Made by a program: the position numbers and the translations under genes. The notes beneath the pieces are model-generated. The model made no database searches and had not been told where the DNA came from. It was given only the letters and a program-made list of their open reading frames with translations. DNA of 64,000 nt from Cristatella mucedo (taxonomy: Eukaryota; Bryozoa; Phylactolaemata; Cristatellidae), in assembly GCA_009760855.2 (NCBI GenBank), contig WPIO01000180.1:436001-500000 (forward strand), in the 5' to 3' direction. Positions 51,476 to 62,430 of the stretch are shown here, piece by piece (positions within the stretch are counted from its first letter, which is position 1; each line of letters begins with the position of its first letter).

Positions 51476-52698
51476 TGTCTCTGCACAGTCAGGTGCTAAG
51501 CACAGTCATGCCTCCGCACGGTAGGTAGGCAGCTATTCTTCTAGCACCCTCAGTAATACAGTGGACCTTATTCCAGTTTGGTTCTTCTATCTGTAACCAA
51601 GCATCTTCTGGTGATAGTACAACTGAATGCTAAAGACACCTGTTGTGCGTCATATCAGGTGCTTCTGCGTGGAGAGCTAGGGCACATTTGGCTTGGAGAC
51701 AGGTGAATAGCAGCCGAGGTCATGCATCGCTCTAAAGCACCTCAGTCATAGCACGGCAAATGCAAGGTAGCAAGGAGATATGAGGCTATAAGATAAATGG
51801 AGAGTTATAAGGCTCCAAGAGTTATGAGGCTCCAAGGCCGACATTAAGCAGGCAACCGAAACCAGCTAGGCCCCAGTCTTTGTAGTCGGCATCGAGGCAG
51901 CTACTATCCTCGATAGAAAAGCCTAGCTTTTATCGATCACACACACCGAGTAGTAATGTTCGACTGAGTGAGAGGTAATGACCTCTCACTTCGAACTTTG
52001 CAAGCTTCGTTGCAGGCACTCTGCAGGCATCGACGAAGCCTGCAGGTGAATACTGGGAAAAACCGGAGAGCTCGCTGTATGTCGTCGGCTAGAACCAGAG
52101 CATCTTAGAGTAGAGCCTAGTTATACGGAGCGACGAGAGCTAAGCTATTGCGTTTGATGGCTGCAAATGTACTCACTCAGTTCGTTCGTTGCCACGAGTG
52201 TTGGGGCCAAAATGTTTACCTGGGAGACAAGACCTGAGAAATTTTAACATAGGGGTCAAGACTAACGAAGTTGTCATGTAGGTCGGGCTAGATGTGCTAT
52301 TATTGACCTATTATAGATACAAATTAGTGTCTCTTCTACATGAGCTCTAAAACTGCTCATCAAGTGAAATTAAGAGATAGTGGTGTCGTTTTTTGACGCT
52401 CGGTGGCATATCAATGAGGGACTAGTTGTAATATACAAAAGTAACGGTGTTGTTCTATGAATTACATACGACACTCAACCCCACCTTCAGCAGTGACCGT
52501 GCAAATCGCAAAACTAACAATTGTCGGGAGTTTTCAGGCTTCAAAATACGGCTAATCGCTGGAAGTAACGATAGCTATTTGCTGCGTAATAAACAGGGCA
52601 GAAAATCCCGTAGCTCGACTGATATGCAGCATAAAACAACCCCCTTAAGCTGCTGCGTGAGCGAATAAATAAACACTTGGATCAACGAATTCACTCAC
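51476..52698. other. Unassigned intron sequence with several hairpins
   Basis: Intron 3' of the fourth visible SSUH2-like exon. It contains inverted repeats at 51967-51990 (AGTGAGAGGT/ACCTCTCACT) and around 51913-51940 (AGAAAAGC/GCTTTT arms). A minus-strand frame near 51640-51510 reads LSPEDAWLQIEEPNWNK and looks coding-like, but I cannot place it in a gene. Confidence 0.4.
51967..51990. repeat. Perfect 10-bp inverted repeat
   Basis: AGTGAGAGGT, loop AATG, ACCTCTCACT. It lies within an intron of the SSUH2-like gene. Confidence 0.8.
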
Positions 52699-52802
52699 CT
52701 CACTTTCCCAGACCCAGAGCATGCCGAGCAAGAAACTGACCTCCTACTATCACCACTGCCCCTCGTGACACGCCCACGCCCATAACACCGACCACACTTG
52801 GT
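52699..52802 (-). CDS. SSUH2: SSUH2-like, fourth visible exon
   Basis: 104 nt. The 3' splice site is TCTGAACGTTGTAG and the donor is AAAGTGAG|GTGAGTGAA, close to consensus. It starts at phase 0 and ends with AG, completed by the next exon. It encodes TKCGRCYGRGRVTRGSGDSR, then SVSCSACSGSGKV. CxxCxGxG repeats of this form are typical of the DnaJ-like ladder in SSUH2. The pairs in this exon are C-GR-C and C-SA-C. Confidence 0.85.
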
Positions 52803-53019
52803 CTACAACGTTCAGACGGTCTTTCTTAGGTGCAGCCAACGAAACAAAGCAACCAAGACCAGACAGTCTGAAGAGGCGCATTGCAAACATAAAAATAATT
52901 GAAAGCCGGATAAATTCCTACTCGCATATCCATTGGCCCTGCAAGCACTCGGTATGCTGCCAGTCAGCTGACCTTTCCAGCATAGCCTCCCATCATCCCA
53001 TCTAGCCTAGCGTCCATAC
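52803..53019 (-). other. Shortest intron of the SSUH2-like gene (217 bp)
   Basis: It begins GTATGGACG and ends TTGTAG on the minus strand. It is free of recognised repeats, unlike all other introns of the gene. Confidence 0.75.
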
Positions 53020-53082
53020 CTTTCCAGTTCCATTGCACTTTCCACAGCGAACTTGGCCCAACTGATTGCATGTACCACAGCC
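53020..53082 (-). CDS. SSUH2: SSUH2-like, third visible exon (start of CxxC ladder)
   Basis: 63 nt, phase 0 at both ends. The 3' splice site is CTATTTACGTTTTAG and the donor is GGAAAG|GTATGG. It encodes 21 residues with the core CGTCNQLGQVRCGKCNGTGK, giving two CxxC pairs. It continues from the VPHTACVK end of the previous exon, as in SSUH2, where the first Cys pair follows soon after that block. Confidence 0.85.
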
Positions 53083-53364
53083 CTAAAACGTAAATAGCAC
53101 ACCTGATGCTACAGCTGTCTCCATGCAGAGTAAAACAGGGCACATCATGACTATTGTCCCCTAGAGATTACACACAGTGCAGAATGGCCTCAGAACAGTC
53201 TGCAGAGAATGAGTTCAGCGAATAAGTGCACACCACAGACACCATTCCATTTTGAGATTCGGAGATAATCAGATATATAAGAAATGGGGAATGGTTCGAA
53301 AAAAAAAACATAATCGTCCACACACCAATTGACGACCAATTGGCCAGTAGGGCAAAGCGGTGCG
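53083..53364. other. Unassigned intron sequence
   Basis: No repeat recognised. A minus-strand frame at 53190-53378 has no motif. Confidence 0.4.
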
Positions 53365-53545
53365 CTGCGATGGCACACTAGGTTAGGCGGTTGCTTTCAC
53401 GACCTCAGTCCTGAGGTCGCGGGTTCGATTCCTGTGGTGGGCGATCCTTTATTGCCACTGCAAGTGGTGTTGATAGCCGTAAAGGTTCTTCTGTCGCTAT
53501 GCAAAAAGAGGCTGTTTAATCATCCAGGATTTTTTTAACCTCTAG
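53365..53545 (+). mobile_element. SINE-1 copy, antisense in an SSUH2 intron
   Basis: GATGGCACACTAGGTTAGGC (A-box region), GGGTTCGATTCC (B-box), ATTGCCACTGCAAGTGGTG, then CTTCTGTCGCTATGCAAAAA and GTTTAATCATCCAGGATTTT. Confidence 0.85.
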
Positions 53546-53689
53546 TGACATGCTTCTTTTCCTCCAGGTCTTCTCTGTACACGTCTACTTTCAATCATCA
53601 TAACTCCCAAAAACATTTGTATTTGCATCCGTAATATGCTAAAAACTTGAGCTGAACTTTATTCCTTGCAGCCGAATCCGTTGCACTGC

Positions 53690-53800
53690 CGTTGTGATAA
53701 GGTGCCGGCCTTTGATGACCACCGTCGTGGTCTTTAGAACTGAGACATTTGTAAAGATGATTTCTTCTTATGGTGCTATAAAGATGAATTATACATATGC
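53690..53800 (+). mobile_element. Degenerate SINE-2-like fragment
   Basis: GTGATAAGGTGCCGGCC resembles the SINE-2 A-box side, and TGGTGCTATAAAGATGAATTA resembles its 3' end. Weak similarity. Confidence 0.35.
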
Positions 53801-53824
53801 ATTTTTATATATGCATATATACTA

Positions 53825-54255
53825 CTTTTTATATGGCGCCCTCTAACAACTCGACCCTTTTCTAGGCATTTTACGTTTGCTGCAAATGGAGCACGATCAA
53901 ATGGTGAGTGGTATTATGTATCATCGGAAAAGGAATAACATGGTTTGGGGTGACATGCACTAGGTCAGAACGCAAATAAGGTTAGTTGCATCATGCACAG
54001 TTTCAGCACACGTAAGCAAGTAAAGGATGAATCATATGGACTCACTAAATGATATGATAAATATATACGTTTTTCTATTCCTATTTTAGTAGGGTCACGT
54101 CAGGGATGTCGTGACGCAAGTCGGAAGTGGGTTCCAGGCTTTAGGAAACTGCGAAATAAAAACACGTTCTTCAAAGGATTAAAGGTTCGTACGAGGCGTA
54201 AGTAAACGATTAGATTCCGAAAAGGAAGTGGTACGATGCCTAGTCTGGTAGGTGA
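53825..54255 (-). mobile_element. L2-A variant 3' end, reverse
   Basis: GGCGCCCTCTAACAACTCG, GGCATTTTACGTTTGCTGC, then GGGGTGACATGCACTAGGTC and the C-terminal end down to TGGTACGATGCC. The tail is degraded. Confidence 0.65.
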
Positions 54256-54514
54256 GTAGTTTGCACGCTTTACCCTTTTTAGTCAGAGTTTCGTCCAGCT
54301 CTCGGGACCTTACATATTTTCAAAAGACGCCAAAATATTTACCCTTCATTGGCATAAACGCTATAAAATGCATAATTCTACAACCTGCAAGGTGTTGCAA
54401 ACCTGCATCTTGCATACTACTTTGGGCGAACTCTTTCGTAGTGAGTTAAATGTAAATTCCGTGTGACCAAGAACTCAGTGTGGTTATATTGGGTACATTA
54501 ACAATATTACTACT
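54256..54514. other. Unassigned intron sequence
   Basis: No recognised element or coding frame. Confidence 0.4.
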
Positions 54515-54700
54515 TATGACCAAACAAAGTGTGATTTAGAAATTGGAAAGTTTAAGGCTCACAATCGGCTCTTCCAGCATATGTCCCTTGGCCATGCGCT
54601 AATAACAATAACAATAATAAATTTTAAAAGCGCCCTCAGAAAACTGAATTTCTTTCTAGGAATAACTTTACAGGTCCTGTTTAGAAAACTGCATCTCCTG
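54515..54700. mobile_element. Two small L2 fragments in opposite orientations
   Basis: The piece at 54515-54590 is plus-strand L2-A (GTGTGATTTAGAAATTGGAAA). The piece at 54598-54665 is a reverse 3' end with AATAATAA tail and AAAGCGCCCTCAGAAAACTG. Confidence 0.6.
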
Positions 54701-54884
54701 CCACCAAGCCATACTAACGTTTCTTGTCCGTTGCAGATTTCTCTTCCGAAAACCGAAGTTTTTGCGATCATCACAGGCGGGAATCGATACAAGAAAGACA
54801 TGTTTGAAGCTAATCCACTTTTTTTACCGAAGATGATAAAAAATTACGTCCCTATAGATGTCTAAATGCTCAAAAGAAGGAATT

Positions 54885-57800
54885 GGTACAGTGATGCCGT
54901 CGGCGGCGTTCGATACACTAGCGGCTAGTAACCGATCGAGCTTACTTATTATCGCTTCTTTATCGTCGTTCTGATGCATTAGTATATGTTATTGCTGGTT
55001 CTAAGATCCGTGAATTAAGCATTAACAAAAAAGCACCACGGAGCCCGCACAGAGGCCGCGAGCTTATAACCCTGCCGTTTGGTGGGACTGCAAGCTAAGA
55101 ACCCCCTCATTTTGTTTTCCCAACATCGTCTTGAACCACTTAGCCCATTCTCACTCAAGCATCGCTGCGAACCTCTCTAACTCAGCAGTCATCGGGCCTG
55201 CTATAACTCCGGTGGCTCAACTTAACACTTGACTTTGGATCCTAGCTTAACGTGCAAAAAACAATTATTAATGAGCGACCTTGTTGCTATAAACGACTTA
55301 ACCTACCGGCCCGAAAGCCGGCTAAAATCGGTAAACTGCCTGACCAATAACGACGTGACCCCTACAGGCTTCTCCTCGTTGTACACCCCTAGATCTATCA
55401 AAACTAGAGATCAAGCCGTCATTAGTACAAGCTTATCCTTCAATTTCAAGCCGTTTGCAGCTCATTCAAAGCATAAATCTACGGTTTTAAGTTCACCCGA
55501 CTACGAGATACAGATTGTGGTGTGAATCGCACGTGGTGACAAGTCCTCCTATATTATAGATTTCTCCGATCTCATTTCGATTCTGCAGGCGATTTCAACA
55601 TTCAGTTTAATAACTTATCTGACTCCTTCAGCATCAAATTGTGTGCGCTAACCGGCTCATTGTCTTATGAGGTTGTGAATAATCGTACTCTCCTCAAGAA
55701 TCGCAAACCCGACCACGTTTTCCTAAAACTGCCCTCTATTATCAACAGTTATTACCCACTTATGCTTATCTCATGACATACAGATCTCATTCAGTCTGCA
55801 ATTCGTGCCGTCCTCCTCATTTAAGTCCACCTGGTAATAGCGAAACCTCCAAACCCTTGACATCGATGCTGCCTGTGGAAGGATTTTTGCTTCGCCTCTG
55901 CTGCGAAATCTGCTTGTACAACTGTCATCGTTGGTTTATTGCTACAAGGTGACACTAGCCAACCTGCTCGACGAGATTGAACCTCTGACTAAGTACACTG
56001 TGACCCTCGTCGAGACGGCCTATGGTTGTTGTGGGACATTTAACTAGCTAATTCTACTAGTATGGCACTAACTCTAAAAAGCATACACAAGATCAGGACT
56101 AACATCGACACGAGGACTGCCGTAGATCGAATACAGTAGTACCAATCAATCTTAGCAAAGAAGAAGTATTTATTCCCTAAAAACATTGTTGAATCACAGA
56201 TACCCCGCTCCAAAGTGCTGATGCCGACTATCAACCATCTCCTTAACTGCTCCCAGGTTAGCTCCTTAAGTATTGATCCCTGTAGTCATTTAGCTGATCG
56301 CTTCTCTAGCTACTTTATCAACAAGGTAGGCAAGATCAGAGTGTCTGTTCACGGCTTGGCAGCTACCCCCATGGAATCATGTCCCTCAATTCCACGTTCC
56401 ACCTCAAAGTCTGCATTCATGTAGGCCATTAGTGCCCTCGTCCTGAAGGTCATATTCAAATCAAAGAAGACCATCAAGTCCTCTAGACATTACGCCCACT
56501 GTCCTACTACTAAGATGCATAGATCTGCTGCTGCCATGCATAACTAACATCTTAAATATGCTATTAGCTCACGTCATGCTGCAGCACCTTTTAAACTGGC
56601 TGCAGTCAGGCCACTACTGAAGAAAGCAACACTAGAACAATGAAACTTGAGCAACTTCCATTTAGTATCCCTTCGTTCGTTCCTATCAAAGAGACTGAAA
56701 CGAGTCGAGGCAGACAGGCTAAAATTGTGTATTGCAACTTCCAACCTTGCTCGTAAATCCCTGGATTTTACCGATAATCACATCACAGATTCAGCATTGC
56801 TTCGGGTGTAAAGCGAACGACTTAGGAATGCATACTAATGTAGTCTCTCTGCTTGTTTTGCTTGATCTTTCGGCAGCTTTCGATGCTATTTTTTACCAAT
56901 TCTTTCTTGACTGCCTCTCATTTCGGCTGAGCATCATTCGCACTGCACTACAATAGATCAGGTCGTATCTCCGTGGAAGACTCCAGGGTATTCATGTGAA
57001 CGAACAAACATCATCCGAGAAACGTCTGAATTATGGCATACAGCAGGCCTCTGTGGTTGGTCCTGTTATTTTCACAGTTCATACTCTTACATTAGCCGGT
57101 GTGATTGCCAGGTACGATCAAGGCTTTCACTTCTATGCCGATGACACTCAGTTGTACTTTAATAATAATAATAATACACCTGATAAAGCACCCTCAGAGA
57201 ACTCAATCTCTTTCAAGGTGCTTTACATTGCTGCAAAGGGAAATGCATCTGAATGGTGAGTAATATCATGCTTGATAAACGTGAATAACATGATTAGGGG
57301 TGACATGCACAGGGTCAGCATGCAGTGGATAGTAGCAGCATGCACAGTGTCAGCACGCATAAGCACATGAAGGACGAATCACAGGGACCTGCTCAATGCT
57401 TTCCTTAATAGGTGTGTTTTTTTAAGTTCTTTTAAAATGTGGTCATGTTCTGACGCAAGTCGGGAGGAAGTTTGCTTTGATCATTTCCAGCCCTCCAGCA
57501 TGTCCAATTCTCCCAACACCCTTATCGCGACTGTTAATGACATCTGCACGTGAATGGCAGTACACGTTTTCAACTGACGATGCTAAAAACTTACATGCTA
57601 GTTGTGGGCGAACCAAGTGTGCTTTAGAAATTGAAAAATCCTAGCATTGAGGTTCAGATCTGCCAGCACATCTCCTGCTGAGTCTGCACGAAATCTCGAT
57701 GCCTTGCTCGAAGAAGACCTTTCATTAGATGACAGCATGAGCTCGATATTTAAGTCTGCCTAATGTCAGCTACATAACATGGCTGAAATTTGGGATCGCT

Positions 57801-58310
57801 AACAAAGGACTACCTCATCTAAATTAGTCCGTGCATTTGTGACCTCCGGTCTTGACTTCTGTAACTCAATGATTGTTGGTCTACGAGCCTGAGGAATCAG
57901 GCACTTACAGCTTGTGAAAAACTCTGCAACTAGGCTTGTCTGTTGTGAGCCTCGCCATTGCCACATCATACCACTTCTTGCCGACCTGCGCTAGCTCCTA
58001 GTCGGCCAACGCGTTGGCTTCAAGGTTTTGGGACTCACTTAAAGTCCCTTCAGTTAATGACTCCGGCCTTCTTATTGGATCTTCTACTCTACCGGGCTAA
58101 GCACCGTGCCACTCACTTATCAGAATCTAATCGTTTAACTACACCTCGTACAAACATCACATCTTTTCAAAGCCGTGCCTTGAGTTCGTTTGATCCCAAA
58201 GACAGGAACTGACTTCCGACTTGCATCATGACATCTCCTGACCTGACCACATTTACAAGGAAGCTAAAAATGACCAATTCGTCACAGCATTTAGCAGGCC
58301 ATGTTATTTT
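54885..58310 (+). mobile_element. L2-A LINE, nearly full length, antisense in an SSUH2 intron
   Basis: The 5' region is similar to 1205-1560, followed by a decayed endonuclease (55230-55800), linker, RT (56690-57160) with LLVLLDLSAAFDAIF and FYADDTQLYF, and the C-terminal region (57475-58310). It is more decayed than the copy at 1205. An antisense L2-A 3' end (57161-57472) splits it inside the TQLYLCF codons. The 3' UTR and tail are missing at 58310. Confidence 0.8.
57161..57472 (-). mobile_element. L2-A LINE 3' end nested in the L2-A copy
   Basis: (ATT)n tail at 57161-57177, hairpin with GCACCCTCAGAGAACTCAAT, 3' UTR and C-terminus up to GACGCAAGTCGGGAGG. The host sequence resumes with TTTGCTTTGATC. 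Confidence 0.85.
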
Positions 58311-58442
58311 CGATCGAGAATACTCGATCGAGAACTTGGGTATGGAGCCACACAAACACATTAACAAGTAAAACTCCGACATGCTTGCACCCGGTTCTCT
58401 GATGGCTCTGCTTTGGGAAATGGCATGTTTCTTGTGGGTTAC

Positions 58443-58567
58443 CTTGACGCAGGCAGTGTGCGGCACTTCGACGACCACTTGACTATCTGTGAACATCGGA
58501 GGTTTATCAACGAAGATTGTCCAAGGATCGGGAGCAGGACCACTCTCTGGCCCGTCTATCACTTGAC
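58443..58567 (-). CDS. SSUH2: SSUH2-like, second visible exon
   Basis: 125 nt. The 3' splice site is TTAATGTGCTACTTGCAG and the donor is GTCAAG|GTAACC. It starts with GT, completing the Gly codon opened in the previous exon, and ends at phase 0. It encodes QVIDGPESGPAPDPWTIFVD, then FTDSQVVVEVPHTACVK. The pattern G-x-x-(V)-DGPxxGPAPxPW followed by a beta strand and VPHT(A/S)xVK is the hallmark segment of SSUH2 just before its zinc-like ladder. This is the exon that first identified the gene. Confidence 0.9.
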
Positions 58568-59124
58568 CTGCAAGTAGCACATTAAGTGAGCGATCGCAGA
58601 GCATTAGGTGACGATATGGAAAGACCTCAATAACAATGTGACGAAATTCTCACACAGTTCACGAAAGGAAAGACCTAAGGAAGCCCTCGAGTGCAGGCAT
58701 CGCACTTCCAAGTGCTAAAAGAGACAAAAAGCAGGGGCAAGCAGGCTAGAACCGATGTGAGCAGGGCGGCACTAATGCAGTGATAGAATCGCAAAGCATA
58801 AACCACGGCTGCCACGGTTAAAATGACACCCCAAGCACTTGCTACTGCTGCTACCGTCCAGTGCCCGTTCTACAGATGGTCTCTCCCACTCCTATGAAGC
58901 ACATGCTGTATTCATAAAAGAACTCTCTATTAAGTGTGCGATGCTCACTGTCGGTCTCAACTACATTTGCAAAATAATCAGAAACCCTGAACCTGAAGAA
59001 GTGACTTCGTGGATGGACGTGTAACATCTAAGCCTGCCAGAATGGATGAGCACAGAGGGATCCTGCGGTCACGTTTGGCAGTTCAGCTGCTCGAGACAAA
59101 ATGGCATGACTCAATCTTTTTTCA
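58568..59124. other. Unassigned intron sequence
   Basis: No repeat recognised. A plus-strand 61-codon frame at 58839-59024 shows no motif. Confidence 0.4.
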
Positions 59125-60365
59125 TATTTCAGTGAGAGACTCCAGAGTATTGTTGTGAACAAAAAACGACCATCCGAGGAACCTCTGAAGCATGGAGTAC
59201 ATCACGACTCTGTGATCGGTCTGATTTTTTCCACGTTTTGTACTCATTTTGCCACTGCAATTGCCATGCATAATCTAGGCTTTCACTTCATTTGTACCTT
59301 TGCTTTGATCTCTCCCAGACCTCCAGCACGTCGAATTCTAGCAATTCCCTTACTGCAGTATTGACGACGTCACCACATGGATGGCACCAAACTTTCTTAA
59401 ATTGAATTATTATAAAACCAATCTACTAGTTATGTGCAAAGCAATGGTGGTACAGAAATTGGAAAGGATAATGCTCACAATAATCGGTGCTACCAGCATA
59501 TCTCGTGTTGAATTAGCGCAAAATCTACTCGCCTTGTTCCAAAGTGACCTTTCATAAGACGACCATGTCAGCTCCACAATCAAGACTGGCTACTTTCACC
59601 TACATAACATTGCTAACAAGCAGGATTCCTTAGACAGGAATACAACATGTAAATTGATCCGTTCACTTGTGAGATCTCGTCTCGACCTGCATAACTTACT
59701 GCTTGCTGGTCTTCCGGCTTGTGAAATCAGGCGGTTACAACGGATGCAAACTCTACAGCTGGATTGTCTGCCGTGAGCGTCGCAGTTGCACATCTCACCA
59801 ATTCAGGCTCACCTGCACTGGCACCCCGTCAAGTAACTCTTAGAAGGCAAAGTTCTGTCACTCATTTTTAGGTCCCTTCATTATTTGGCCCTAGATTACC
59901 TATGAGACCTAGTCTTCCACCAGGCGAAGCATCATACTACGTCCTTTTGGAATCTCGTCGGTTAATTATACCTTGCCCGAACCTAAACTCCTTTGGAGAC
60001 TGCTCTTTGAGTGTGTATGCTCCCAAAGCCTGGAAATCACTTCCGACTGCCATCGCGACATCCCTTGACTTGACGTCATTTAAAAGGAAGTTAAAAACGC
60101 ACCTATTCATCACAGAAATTAGTGGGTCCATATGATTCATCCTTTTTGTGGGTATGAGTGCTGACACTGCATACTGCCACTAATCATATTTTCCAGCTGA
60201 CAGTGTGCATGTCCTTGCTAACCTTCTTATTCTTGTTGTCATTATAAGCATTCTGCCACTAACCATTCAACTGTGCTTCCTTTGCAGCATAATTAAGAGC
60301 CTAGAAAGAGACTGAATTCTCCGAGGGCGCTAACAGGGTGGTAACAACTGTATTACCTTTATTAT
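59125..60365 (+). mobile_element. L2-A LINE fragment, RT to variant 3' end
   Basis: Starts at GTGAGAGACTCCAGAGTATTG and passes a degraded palm, thumb (59390-59480) and C-terminus (59690-60120). It ends with the variant 3' UTR (CTTGTTGTCATTATAAGCAT) and the hairpin AAAGAGACTGAATTCTCCG. The tail is replaced by mixed ATT-rich sequence. Confidence 0.75.
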
Positions 60366-60404
60366 TGTTGTTATTTTTATTCCTATTATAAAGATAATAA
60401 CATT

Positions 60405-60545
60405 AATATTATTAATTCACTTGATAAAGTGCCCTCAGAGAACTCAATCTCTCTCTAGGCGCTTTACATTTGCTGCAAAGGGAATATGCTTACTAGCAAG
60501 TATGATGAGTGGCAGTATGCAGTGTCAGCACTCATTATTGCACAG
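60405..60545 (-). mobile_element. L2-A LINE 3' end, reverse
   Basis: ATTAATATTATTAATTCACTTGATAAAG, the hairpin with GTGCCCTCAGAGAACTCAAT, then a short 3' UTR with a deletion. Confidence 0.75.
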
Positions 60546-60645
60546 CAAGTAGGATGCCCTTTTTCAGGCTTAACAATCATAAGGCAGCATAGCATTTCCA
60601 TGTCACCACAAAAATCAAGCATCAATAGATGAACTCAGACAGAAA

Positions 60646-60814
60646 TAAAAGAGAGAGAGAGAGAAACTTGAAACTGCAAAGCGCATCGAGTTCCTCGTAG
60701 TCGCTACATCGGGTACCTAAGAATAATAGGTGAGCTGGGGAGATAGGGAGAGAGGGATAGATAGAGAGAGACAGAGACAGAGAGACAGAGACAGAGACAG
60801 AGACAGAGAACTAT

Positions 60815-60846
<32 letters not shown>

Positions 60847-60904
60847 CAAGAGAGAGAGAGAGAGGGAGGGAGAGAGAGAGCAAGAGAGAGAGAGAGGGAG
60901 AGAT
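60646..60904. repeat. (GA)n and (GAGACA)n microsatellite
   Basis: Purine-rich tract with GA and GAGACA units, interrupted at about 60665-60735. The long serine/leucine-only frames on the opposite strand are by-products. Confidence 0.9.
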
Positions 60905-61002
60905 GCACATGCATCGTCAACAAACAAGCACTTGGGTAGTCAATAAATCATGCAAATAGTTCTAGCTACTGCTGGTCTTACTCTTGGGAAAATGTATATT
61001 AC

Positions 61003-61063
61003 CTGTGTAGGGCTGACAGGACCAAACACTGCTTCTTGACTCGGTGAATGTTTCCAGAATGTA
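61003..61063 (-). CDS. SSUH2: SSUH2-like, first visible exon
   Basis: 61 nt. The 3' splice site is GCGCTGCTTTTGTTGTAG and the donor is CTACACAG|GTAATATAC. It starts at phase 0 and ends with one base that joins GT of the next exon to make Gly. It encodes YILETFTESRSSVWSCQPYT. The block (Y)xLETFTESRS followed by a Trp and a PY(T/N)G end is characteristic of the SSUH2 N-terminal half. The coding sequence upstream is not in the window, or is not recognisable, so the gene is partial here. Confidence 0.85.
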
Positions 61064-61660
61064 CTACAACAAAAGCAGCGCTTCAAACCAACCGCCAATT
61101 GAAAACACAAGACTACAATCCGGCCGATTTGAATAAGTGCAGGTATCGCATATAAAAGATTGAAAGCAGCTAGCTGCCTGGATGCAGTTTCAGTAGCTAG
61201 AACGTGGCATCTGGACTATTGGTTGTTCAGTTACCCAGCAATCCACCCTTTGACTCGTACTACCTCTCAAGCCCGTGGACTGTTTGAGACTAACGATGTC
61301 TCTCTTGTGCACACTTATGCATGCTACCTGTACTTGCGTTTGAACCGGTACTGAAACTACTTAAAATTTGAAACAGTATACCTTAAATATGATTCTAACT
61401 TTAATCCTAAGCTACCAAACTTTATTCAACCAGGCAATACATCAAAACCACTTGGCGCCACAATCCATAGGACGTCTAAGTGTGAGCCTATTCGTTTCCG
61501 ACTGTCCTAGCGCCTCCGACACTCTAGGACATGAAACTTCTAAATCGTTGTTAGTCTCGACATGGTGCTTTCTTTGGAACAGCAACGCCATGGCCATTGC
61601 ATGACATCGTCACGAAATTCCTGGCGACTTTTGGATAATGACACTACCCCTTCCCTTCTC
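61064..61660. other. Unassigned stretch upstream of the first visible SSUH2-like exon
   Basis: This should be intron or 5' flank of the gene. I searched the minus strand for the N-terminal SSUH2 block (a CC-containing helix) and did not see it. Confidence 0.4.
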
Positions 61661-61664
61661 CTGA

Positions 61665-61835
61665 GTTGCTGCCCAGGGGGTAAAGTGCTTACCCTAAGGG
61701 ACTAAGGTCGTCGGATTGGAGTCATACAGCAAGCGATCCCTTATGTCACACTGGTAGTGACACCCGATGAAGCTGCTCTGCAGCTAGGTAAATGGTGTTG
61801 CTGAATCAGCTAACCTTTAACTTACACCTCCAAAC
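61665..61835 (+). mobile_element. SINE-3 copy
   Basis: TTGCTGCCCAGGGGGTAAAG (A-box-like), GTCGTCGGATTGGAGTCA (B-box-like), a hairpin block TGTCACACTGGTAGTGACA, then GCAGCTAGGTAAATGG and GCTGAATCAGCTAACCTTTA. The 3' end resembles both SINE-1 and the copy at 62105. Confidence 0.6.
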
Positions 61836-62104
61836 TCGCTGCCGATAGGGAATTTTTAAGTACCTGAAGGAATGTAACGCCTACTACAATCGCTGAGCAC
61901 CTTGATTATAGGATGGAAAGTCTAGTAAAAACTAACAAGATATTAAGCAAGCACATGTCAGACCAGTATTGCATTTGCTAAGAAGCAACGGCATTTCATT
62001 CATTACCGCCAAGGGATCTACCTGCAGGCAAAGTATGTCAGACCATTCCCATCCTACTCACGGTAGTCCTTGTGAGGTGACATCCAGTCATTCGGCAGGG
62101 AGGC

Positions 62105-62285
62105 AACCACCTGGACGTTAACCTATTTGTAAGGCACTGGCACTCCAAGGTCTGCTTCATTAGTTCTGAGTCCTGCTGCAGGCAATCCTTTGTTGCCTGC
62201 TGAAAGCCTGTGGATAGCTGCAAAAGCTTTTCTGCAGCTATATAAATGAGGCAGTTTGATCAGCTAACCTTTAATTTTTACTTTT
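62105..62285 (+). mobile_element. SINE-3 copy, better preserved 3' half
   Basis: The 3' half has GTTGCCTGCTGAAAGCC, then CTGCAGCTATATAAATGAGG and TTTGATCAGCTAACCTTTAA. That block resembles the SINE-1 end (GCTATATAAAAGAGGC, then TTTAATCAGCTAGGATTTA). The tRNA-like half is weak. Confidence 0.55.
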
Positions 62286-62337
62286 TCAACATGATCCCAG
62301 AAAGCACCCTAGGTGTTTGCTTGCATGGTTGTGCATC

Positions 62338-62354
62338 GTGTGTGTGTGTGGGTG

Positions 62355-62426
<72 letters not shown>
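62338..62426. repeat. (GT)n microsatellite
   Basis: About 40 GT dinucleotides with few interruptions, ending GCGCGCACG. The open frames across it are artefacts. Confidence 0.95.

Positions 62427-62430
<4 letters not shown>

Larger units (their letters stand above)
36428..61063 (-). other. SSUH2: SSUH2-like gene (seven exons seen, 5' end missing)
   Basis: Seven exons in order on the minus strand: 61003-61063, 58443-58567, 53020-53082, 52699-52802, 48468-48560, 38832-39039 and 36428-36577. All junctions have AG/GT ends and the split codons complete correctly, for example G|GT giving Gly, AG|A giving Arg and TG|G giving Trp. The joined CDS is 804 nt: 267 codons plus a stop, with no internal stop. 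The product resembles animal SSUH2 (ssu-2 homologue), a protein with a zinc-finger-like CxxC ladder related to DnaJ-type zinc domains and of poorly known function. Introns from the 5' end are 2435, 5360, 217, 4138, 9428 and 2254 bp. The first exon(s), coding for the N-terminus before YILETFTESRS, were not found in 61064-64000. Confidence 0.85.

Noticed and set aside
54581-54865. 94-codon plus-strand frame with FRKLHLLPPSHTNVSCPLQ
   Set aside because: It begins in a reverse L2 3' end and runs into unassigned sequence; no splice or domain evidence.
60704-60923. Ser/Leu-only minus-strand frames
   Set aside because: Translation of a (GA)n microsatellite.
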